This document shows positions 6,534 through 12,053 of a DNA stretch of 12,053 nucleotides, one piece after another. The notes beneath the pieces are model-generated. The model saw only the letters and a program-made list of their open reading frames with translations, had not been told where the DNA came from and did no database searches. The stretch's first letter is position 1. Each line of letters opens with the position of its first letter. Location: the NCBI GenBank assembly GCA_002690085.1, contig NZDM01000025.1:1-12053 (forward strand), read 5' to 3'. Made by a program: the position numbers and the translations under genes. The DNA is from Flavobacteriaceae bacterium (GTDB lineage: Bacteria > Bacteroidota > Bacteroidia > Flavobacteriales > Flavobacteriaceae).

Positions 6534-7661
6534 ATGGCCATGACAAAATTTTCCCTAAATTATATCCTTCTCAGTACCTTTCTGTTTACAAATTGTAACA
6601 ATACAGCTGTCTTAAAAGTTTCTAGTTCATCCCCAAAGAATGTAATTTTTTTAATTAGTGATGGTGCGGGACTTTCACAGATTTCTTCAGCTTACTACTT
6701 TAAAGATAGTTCGGTTCATTATTCCCGTTTTAAGCATATTGGACTCATTCAAACCCATTCTTCCGATAGCGATATTACCGACTCCGCAGCTTGTGGTACA
6801 GCCTTTGCAACTGGAAAAAAAACTTACAATGGTGCCATCGGAGTTTTGGATGATTTTACAAGGGTTGAAAATCTTGTTGAAATCGCCTCAGCCAATGGGG
6901 TTAAATCTGGAATAGTTTCGACGTCTTCGATCACCCACGCCACTCCAGCATCCTTTTATGCCCATGTGGTGAGTCGCAACCAAGAAAACGAAATTGCAAA
7001 ACAGCTCTCAGAGTCTGATGTAGATTTTTTTGCAGGAGGTGGGATAGATTTTTTTATTCAAGGAGCAGAGCGTCAAAACCTATTTCATATATTAGGTTCT
7101 AAAGGTTTTACGTTGAATACTAAAGAATTAGACGCATTTAAAACCATTAAAAACAAAAACAAATTAGCCTACCTTTTAGCAGATAAGTCCATGCCTAAGA
7201 TGCTTGACGGAAGAGGCGATTTTTTAAAGAATGCAACGCTGCTTGGGATTGAATTTTTAAATCAGAAAGACCAACCTTTTTTCATGATGTCGGAAGGCTC
7301 TCAAGTCGACTGGGGCGGACACGCTAATGATGCTGAATATTTAATATCTGAGCTTATAGATTTTGATGAAACAATAGGAGCCGTTTTAGATTTCGCAGAA
7401 AAAGATGGAGAAACTTTGGTTATTGTAACTTCCGACCATGAAACAGGAGGTTTTACACTTTCAGGTAAAAAATATACCGATGTCAATGGAAACATTCACA
7501 ATGATTACCGAACCATTGATCCAAGTTTTTCAACTGGAGGACATTCAGCTACTTTAATACCTGTTTTTGCTTATGGCCCTGGATCTGAAGAATTTAAAGG
7601 GATTTATGATAACACGGATATTTTTTATAAAATATTGAAAATTACCAATTGGAAAAATTAA
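6534..7661 (+). CDS. Alkaline phosphatase, PhoA family, probable lipoprotein
   Basis: This enzyme hydrolyses phosphate monoesters outside the inner membrane to free inorganic phosphate. From ATG 6534 it has 375 residues, shorter than the 471 of E. coli PhoA. The N-terminus (MAMTKFSLNYILLSTFLFTNC) is a lipoprotein-like signal with Cys21 as likely lipid site; Asn before the Cys is unusual. All catalytic residues are present: Asp43, nucleophile Ser84 in DSAACG, Thr137, Arg148, Glu254, Asp259, His263, Asp301-His302 in SDHETGG, and His337 in GGHSATLIP. His135 and Trp260 replace the Asp153 and Lys328 of E. coli, as in mammalian and several cold-adapted marine phosphatases. An in-frame TTG at 6504 lies upstream of the -7 box and is rejected; ATG 6540 is also possible. 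The stop overlaps that of the convergent transporter gene. Confidence 0.93.
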   Translation: MAMTKFSLNYILLSTFLFTNCNNTAVLKVSSSSPKNVIFLISDGAGLSQISSAYYFKDSSVHYSRFKHIGLIQTHSSDSDITDSAACGTAFATGKKTYNGAIGVLDDFTRVENLVEIASANGVKSGIVSTSSITHATPASFYAHVVSRNQENEIAKQLSESDVDFFAGGGIDFFIQGAERQNLFHILGSKGFTLNTKELDAFKTIKNKNKLAYLLADKSMPKMLDGRGDFLKNATLLGIEFLNQKDQPFFMMSEGSQVDWGGHANDAEYLISELIDFDETIGAVLDFAEKDGETLVIVTSDHETGGFTLSGKKYTDVNGNIHNDYRTIDPSFSTGGHSATLIPVFAYGPGSEEFKGIYDNTDIFYKILKITNWKN

Positions 7662-9031
7662 ATAACAAGAATGCTGGTAATAAAAATTAACCCCCCAACA
7701 ACCATTGCAATCAAGCTAAAAGGTAAAATATCTTTAGCTTTTAAACCAGTGATAGCCAGTAGGGGTAATGCCCAAAAAGGTTGAAGCATATTTGTTAATT
7801 GATCTCCGTAAGCTAAAGCCATTATTACTTTTTGTATCGGAACTCCTAAATTAATAGCAGCATCAATTATAATAGGTCCTTGTACAGCCCATTGACCTCC
7901 ACCACTTGGTACTAATATATTTACTATCCCAGCGCTTATCAAAGTGTAAATTGGTAATGTCGTTTGGTTTGATATTGAAATAAAAAATTCTGACATCAAT
8001 AAAACTAAACCACTTTGTTTCATAATACCCATTATCCCAAAATAAAGAGGAAATTGTATTAAAATTCCTGCTGCGCCACTAATTGCATTTTTTAAAGCTG
8101 ACAGAAAAGAAATAAAATTTTGGTGCATTATTATAGCACATCCAAGCATGAATAAATTTAATATGTTTGGAGAAATTTCCAGGCTTAAGATTTTATCACT
8201 GTGAACAAAAAATAAAGTTATTAATATAACCCCCCCAAAGATATATGCAACAGTCTTTGATTTATCAATTTTTAAATGAACTTCAGTGTGTTTGATTATT
8301 ATATCTCGATCATAAATTTCAAGTTCATAGTCTTTAGGTTTTACTAGTTTATTCATCACCCAAAATACTAGTGGAATGAAAACAAATATAAATCCATAGG
8401 TGACTAAATTAGAATTGCTAAATACAGTTTCATTTAATCCAATTGTACTTGGTAAACTATTTATGATATTATTATCAGTAACACCTGTCATCAATTCTTT
8501 AATATGATTTTTTTCTGAGGCTTTTATTGGAGCAGAACCACTTATTCCACCATGCCAAACCATTAAACCCACATATCCAGCAGCTCCTAATAAAGGATAA
8601 TAAATTTTAATATTGTTTTTTTTACAGTGTTCTCCGATAGTTCTTGTAAATATTGCACCTAAAATTAAGCCAAAACCCCAGTTAAAAAATGCAGCAAATA
8701 GTGTGACTGTAGATAAAATAACTACTGCTTGAGAAGATGATTTAATTCTTACAGTTAATTTATCAATCAAATAACTAACAGGCGAACTGAGCACTAGTAT
8801 ATGCCCAAGAATTAAAATTAAAATCATTTGATAGGCAAAAACCAAAAGTGAATTGTTCCACAATCCATTTTCCCAATATGAACATATTTCTAATAAATAA
8901 CCTATTTCACCTTCACTATTGGTAAATATAAAAGCACAAAGAATTGTTATCAAGGTTAGACATACCGCAATGGTAAATGAATTTGGTATGTAAGATTTAA
9001 ATAATTTTTCTATGTTATTTAAAACCTTCAT
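7658..9031 (-). CDS. AtoE-type short-chain fatty acid transporter
   Basis: This 457-residue inner-membrane protein belongs to the short-chain fatty acid transporter family typified by E. coli AtoE, which imports acetoacetate and butyrate-like acids. It has about ten to twelve hydrophobic segments. The family signatures are clear: FFNWGFGLILGA in the first half, a GHIL/VWHGGISGSAPIKAS region, VPSGGGQWAVQGPI at residues 374-387, and AYGDQLTNMLQPFWALP at 407-423. Length is normal for the family. No ato acyl-CoA genes lie next to it; instead, the large CotH/T9SS gene ends 22 bp upstream on the same strand, so they may form an operon. No promoter box is visible in the 22-bp gap. Its stop shares TTAA at 7658-7661 with the convergent phosphatase stop. 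The substrate in this organism is inferred from family only. Confidence 0.92.
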   Translation of the reverse strand: MKVLNNIEKLFKSYIPNSFTIAVCLTLITILCAFIFTNSEGEIGYLLEICSYWENGLWNNSLLVFAYQMILILILGHILVLSSPVSYLIDKLTVRIKSSSQAVVILSTVTLFAAFFNWGFGLILGAIFTRTIGEHCKKNNIKIYYPLLGAAGYVGLMVWHGGISGSAPIKASEKNHIKELMTGVTDNNIINSLPSTIGLNETVFSNSNLVTYGFIFVFIPLVFWVMNKLVKPKDYELEIYDRDIIIKHTEVHLKIDKSKTVAYIFGGVILITLFFVHSDKILSLEISPNILNLFMLGCAIIMHQNFISFLSALKNAISGAAGILIQFPLYFGIMGIMKQSGLVLLMSEFFISISNQTTLPIYTLISAGIVNILVPSGGGQWAVQGPIIIDAAINLGVPIQKVIMALAYGDQLTNMLQPFWALPLLAITGLKAKDILPFSLIAMVVGGLIFITSILVI

Positions 9032-9053
9032 ATTATCTTATTTAAACTTTTAA

Positions 9054-12053
9054 TTATTGTTTTATAATTTTAAATGTAGAAGTGATGCCTTTATTTTCAA
9101 TTTTAATAAGATAAATACCTTTATTCAGTACACTAAGGTCAACCATGTTAGTATTATTAACTTTTATCAAATTTTGGCCGAGTAATGATAAGATTTCAAC
9201 AGAGTAAATTGAGCTATTGCCACTAATATATAATTTTTCCTTTACAGGATTTGGGTAAATTTTAATAATGTCACGATTTTTGTCTGAATTTGTAAGCCCA
9301 TCACTATTTATGGCATTAGGACTTCCATTTTCATTAATACAATCCCAATTTTCAGCTAATTCATTGTCTAAATCTGGTGTTTTTAACTCTAATGTGTTTC
9401 CAGTTTTATCGGCACAATTTGGCCAAGGTAATTCGGATTCATACGCAACTTCGTCTATAAGGGTACCTTCTGAGTTATAAAGCCTTACTGAATCTGTTTT
9501 TCCAAGTCCAAATCCCAATTCTCCAATGTATGGTGTGTCCGGAAATAAACTCATAAAATCAGATTCGTCTTTTACCACAATTAAAAAGCCATTGTCTTGA
9601 ATTTGTGTACCTTCAGGAATGACAAAAACATGCGTGTCATCACTGTCTTTTATTTGCCAATTTGAAACATCAACAGCGAATGTCATGGGATTGTACAATT
9701 CGATCCAGTCGTCAGGGTTAAAATCATCGCTTGATCGGTAATTAATTTCATTGATGACTAGTGAAGTGGGAATAGAACTAAAATTTGGAATAACTTCAAA
9801 GGATCCTGATAAATAAATATTTATGGTTTTTTGGGTGGAATATAAGTCACCGCTCCAATGCGAGAATTCGTATCCAGCTTCTGCAATCGCTTCTAGCTTT
9901 ATTGGAACTGTTTCAAAATAATCTCCCGTCCATGACAGTTCTTGAATATTTAGATTTTCATTAATTTCAACCTTGCCCTTACTTATATCCTCGTTTGTAA
10001 TGGTTATTGGATGGAAATCAGGAAGGTTAAATTGATTTTTTATGTGCTCTTTCACAATGGGGGGTCTTTCACTCGCAAAATTACGCAATGCCCACTGGTA
10101 GAATCCGATATGACCATTTACATCTGTAATTTCATAACCCACAGATGGGTCATCCTTCCATCGTTCAAAATGAGCATTTATCTCTGGCTGAATCGTGCCG
10201 TATATCTCATTGATGTGTTGGATGACATTGCTGCTTAAAAAACGAGTATTTAATTCATCAGCGTAGCGATTGATAAACATATTTCTAAACGAAATATTGG
10301 TTACCAATTTTCTAAAGAGTAATGTAGACCAGGCTGGATTAGGCCAATCTGGGCCATTTGGATTTAAAGAAAATTCAAGTGTATTTTCATTGAAATTACC
10401 CCAGTTCCACCAGGGTCCAAAGCCAAAATCAGTATCATACATGATCCAACGCCATTTGGTGTCTGGGTGCTTCCAAAATTTAATATTATTGCCTGGCCAA
10501 TCCGTGTTATTTATAAATATATTTGTCGCTTGATACAGGGCGTAGTGTTTGAGATCTATTCTTTCGCTTACGTATTCAAAATTTGAATCATTGGATAAAT
10601 CGGTAGTTTCAATGTAATCAATTAATGCATTGTATTCGTCGTTATCCCCTTCAATGATTTCAGCATTATTTGTCAAAAGCGTAATGTTTTCAGCGTCAAC
10701 TCCGTGTTTAGAGGCCAGCATGTGTTCATTGGTCTTCTCTCTAAGGTTGTAAAATCCCCAATACTCTCCATTTATATACGTTGCAACAGGATTATGTTCC
10801 TGAAAATCTAAGCCTGAGCCTCGCATTAAGCTGGTAAGCATGATGTCTTTCATGTTAGATCTCAACCAATCTTGTCCAGAACTTCTCAAAACAAATGCTT
10901 CAAAATTATTATAAGAAAGATTGTCAAAAAAGGAATATTCAAACTTGGAATCACCATATTGACCTCTTGCATAAATCGCAAGGGAGCGTTGTCCGTTCTG
11001 ACCCCGGCTCCAACCTCCGAAAATTTTTACACCTGCATTAAATTTAGCAAACTCATTACTGTTATTTTTATAAAACGAAAACTGAATTGGGCGTTCCCAA
11101 TCTTCCCAAAAATTAGCACCGAAGTATGGTTGCCATGTATCAAAAGTTCCTTCTGGGCCAAAGACGTAAATACCGCTTTCGTCATCAAAAAAATCCTCTG
11201 GGTCAACTGTTAGTAACATCACATCTATGTTGTGGTTGGCTCCAAAAACATATGATTCCGTTGAAACTTTTGAGGGTAAATAATTATTAGTATTTGAGAA
11301 AATTCCAGCTCGTACGCTTTTGTTTTGTGAAATTGCAATAGGCCATATATATTCTGTTGAGGATAATTGCGGTGCGCTTCCATCAGTTGTATATCGAATG
11401 TGTTGAGTTGCCGAATTACCAGATAAAGATAGATTGAAAGGATTTTGTAAAATGCCACCATTCTGAGAAAAAATAACTTCATTTTGAATAGTTCCTAAAA
11501 ATTCTTGGTCATCATTTTGATATCCAGGTGTTGTTTGTAAATAGCTAACGAGATTTTCAGTAACATTTGATATCCCAACAGAAGTATTAGGAGGCAATCC
11601 TTCAACAATCATTTGGTCAACAACAGTTCCAATATTGTTTGATAGCGTTAACGTTTCAGAATCTGTTGAAATTTTAAAATTTGTATGAAAGGGATTTTCA
11701 TCACTTAAGTTCAAAATTTCTGGGGGTTCAATTCCAGAGCTATTTGGAGCTATGTATATAGCAGAGAGAAATGGAATAATTGTAAAATCAGACGAAGTAT
11801 CACTTATGTTGTGCGCTTGAATAGCCAAAACGTTTTCACCTTCAATTAAAATAGAACTAAAATTAGAAATGGTGAAGCGATCTGGTAGACCTCCGCCATA
11901 GATTTCCGCTTCATGCTCTGTAGAAATGTCATTTGAGTTGTAGGGGGGTGGTACACCTCCTATGTTAGCACGTGCCACTTCAATACCATTAATATAGGCT
12001 ACAAATGCATCATCATAGTCTACATCTAAAATTAAAGCCTGTAAATCTTCGAG
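9054..12053 (-). CDS. Secreted CotH-kinase protein with lamin-tail and T9SS sorting domains (5' end outside window)
   Basis: About 999 residues are visible and the frame stays open to the window edge; the GTG at 11976-11978 is internal, since the preceding residues (DYDDAFVAYINGIEVARAN) continue a jelly-roll-like domain. Domain order with rough positions: this jelly roll (12053-11755), a lamin-tail-like segment (11735-11520), a chitobiase C-terminal-like segment with RYTTDGSAP (11490-11240), a CotH kinase domain (11235-10160) with GVKIFGGWSRG, GFYNLREKTNEHM and KWRWIMYDTDFGFG, an InlB-repeat-like segment with GYEFSHWSGDL (10020-9775), a lamin-tail domain starting INEINYRSSDDFNPDDWIELYNP (9770-9350), and a type A T9SS sorting domain with IYPNPVKEKLYISG (9275-9057). 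The protein should cross the outer membrane and be attached to or released from the surface. CotH relatives phosphorylate spore coat proteins in Bacillus; the target here is unknown. It may be co-transcribed with the downstream transporter. Confidence 0.9.
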   Translation of the reverse strand, partial: LEDLQALILDVDYDDAFVAYINGIEVARANIGGVPPPYNSNDISTEHEAEIYGGGLPDRFTISNFSSILIEGENVLAIQAHNISDTSSDFTIIPFLSAIYIAPNSSGIEPPEILNLSDENPFHTNFKISTDSETLTLSNNIGTVVDQMIVEGLPPNTSVGISNVTENLVSYLQTTPGYQNDDQEFLGTIQNEVIFSQNGGILQNPFNLSLSGNSATQHIRYTTDGSAPQLSSTEYIWPIAISQNKSVRAGIFSNTNNYLPSKVSTESYVFGANHNIDVMLLTVDPEDFFDDESGIYVFGPEGTFDTWQPYFGANFWEDWERPIQFSFYKNNSNEFAKFNAGVKIFGGWSRGQNGQRSLAIYARGQYGDSKFEYSFFDNLSYNNFEAFVLRSSGQDWLRSNMKDIMLTSLMRGSGLDFQEHNPVATYINGEYWGFYNLREKTNEHMLASKHGVDAENITLLTNNAEIIEGDNDEYNALIDYIETTDLSNDSNFEYVSERIDLKHYALYQATNIFINNTDWPGNNIKFWKHPDTKWRWIMYDTDFGFGPWWNWGNFNENTLEFSLNPNGPDWPNPAWSTLLFRKLVTNISFRNMFINRYADELNTRFLSSNVIQHINEIYGTIQPEINAHFERWKDDPSVGYEITDVNGHIGFYQWALRNFASERPPIVKEHIKNQFNLPDFHPITITNEDISKGKVEINENLNIQELSWTGDYFETVPIKLEAIAEAGYEFSHWSGDLYSTQKTINIYLSGSFEVIPNFSSIPTSLVINEINYRSSDDFNPDDWIELYNPMTFAVDVSNWQIKDSDDTHVFVIPEGTQIQDNGFLIVVKDESDFMSLFPDTPYIGELGFGLGKTDSVRLYNSEGTLIDEVAYESELPWPNCADKTGNTLELKTPDLDNELAENWDCINENGSPNAINSDGLTNSDKNRDIIKIYPNPVKEKLYISGNSSIYSVEILSLLGQNLIKVNNTNMVDLSVLNKGIYLIKIENKGITSTFKIIKQ

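Noticed and set aside
10872..11213. Open frame on the plus strand opposite the CotH domain
   Set aside because: Antisense shadow of a well-supported coding region; composition and sequence show no independent protein.
11976..11978. GTG as start of the CotH/T9SS gene
   Set aside because: The frame stays open to the window edge and the residues upstream continue a recognisable jelly-roll-like domain, so the gene is simply cut by the window.

Overview
The window looks like chromosomal DNA of a marine-type Flavobacteriaceae (Bacteroidota). The evidence is an AT-rich genome, a type IX secretion (T9SS) C-terminal sorting domain, a GLPGLI-family protein, a BBP2-type porin, and Bacteroidota-style -7 promoter elements (TAnnTTTG) in place of sigma70 boxes. 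I cannot name the genus from the sequence.

Layout. (1) 3-410 (+) is the 3' part of a LysE/RhtB exporter gene. It converges, with a 4-bp gap, on (2) a nitronate monooxygenase-like FMN enzyme (415-1389, -). (3) PEP carboxylase (1581-4160, +) begins at an ATG just behind a good -7 box. It shares a bidirectional hairpin terminator (4178-4215) with (4) an outer-membrane BBP2 porin (4248-5243, -). (5) A 413-bp AT-rich divergent intergenic region (5244-5656) holds the porin promoter, two near-identical 19-bp ACCC-N11-GGGT dyads 53 bp apart, a long AT-rich inverted repeat, and inverted repeats next to the following gene. (6) A GLPGLI-family secreted protein (5657-6490, +) is followed closely by (7) a PhoA-type alkaline phosphatase lipoprotein (6534-7661, +). 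(8) The phosphatase stop overlaps the stop of a convergent AtoE-type short-chain fatty acid transporter (7658-9031, -). (9) Only 22 bp upstream of that transporter ends a very large secreted CotH-kinase/lamin-tail/T9SS protein (9054 to beyond 12053, -), cut by the window edge.

How the genes fit together. PEP carboxylase is anaplerotic, making oxaloacetate from PEP. The other gene products are mostly cell-envelope proteins: porin, GLPGLI protein, phosphatase lipoprotein, carboxylate transporter and T9SS-exported CotH protein. This suggests nutrient scavenging at the cell surface, but no single known pathway unites them. I see no mobile element, CRISPR array, tRNA or rRNA. The signals most worth following are the paired dyads upstream of the porin, the AATTAACAA inverted repeats at the GLPGLI and phosphatase promoters, and the pairing of a secreted CotH-type kinase with a fatty-acid transporter beside a phosphatase.
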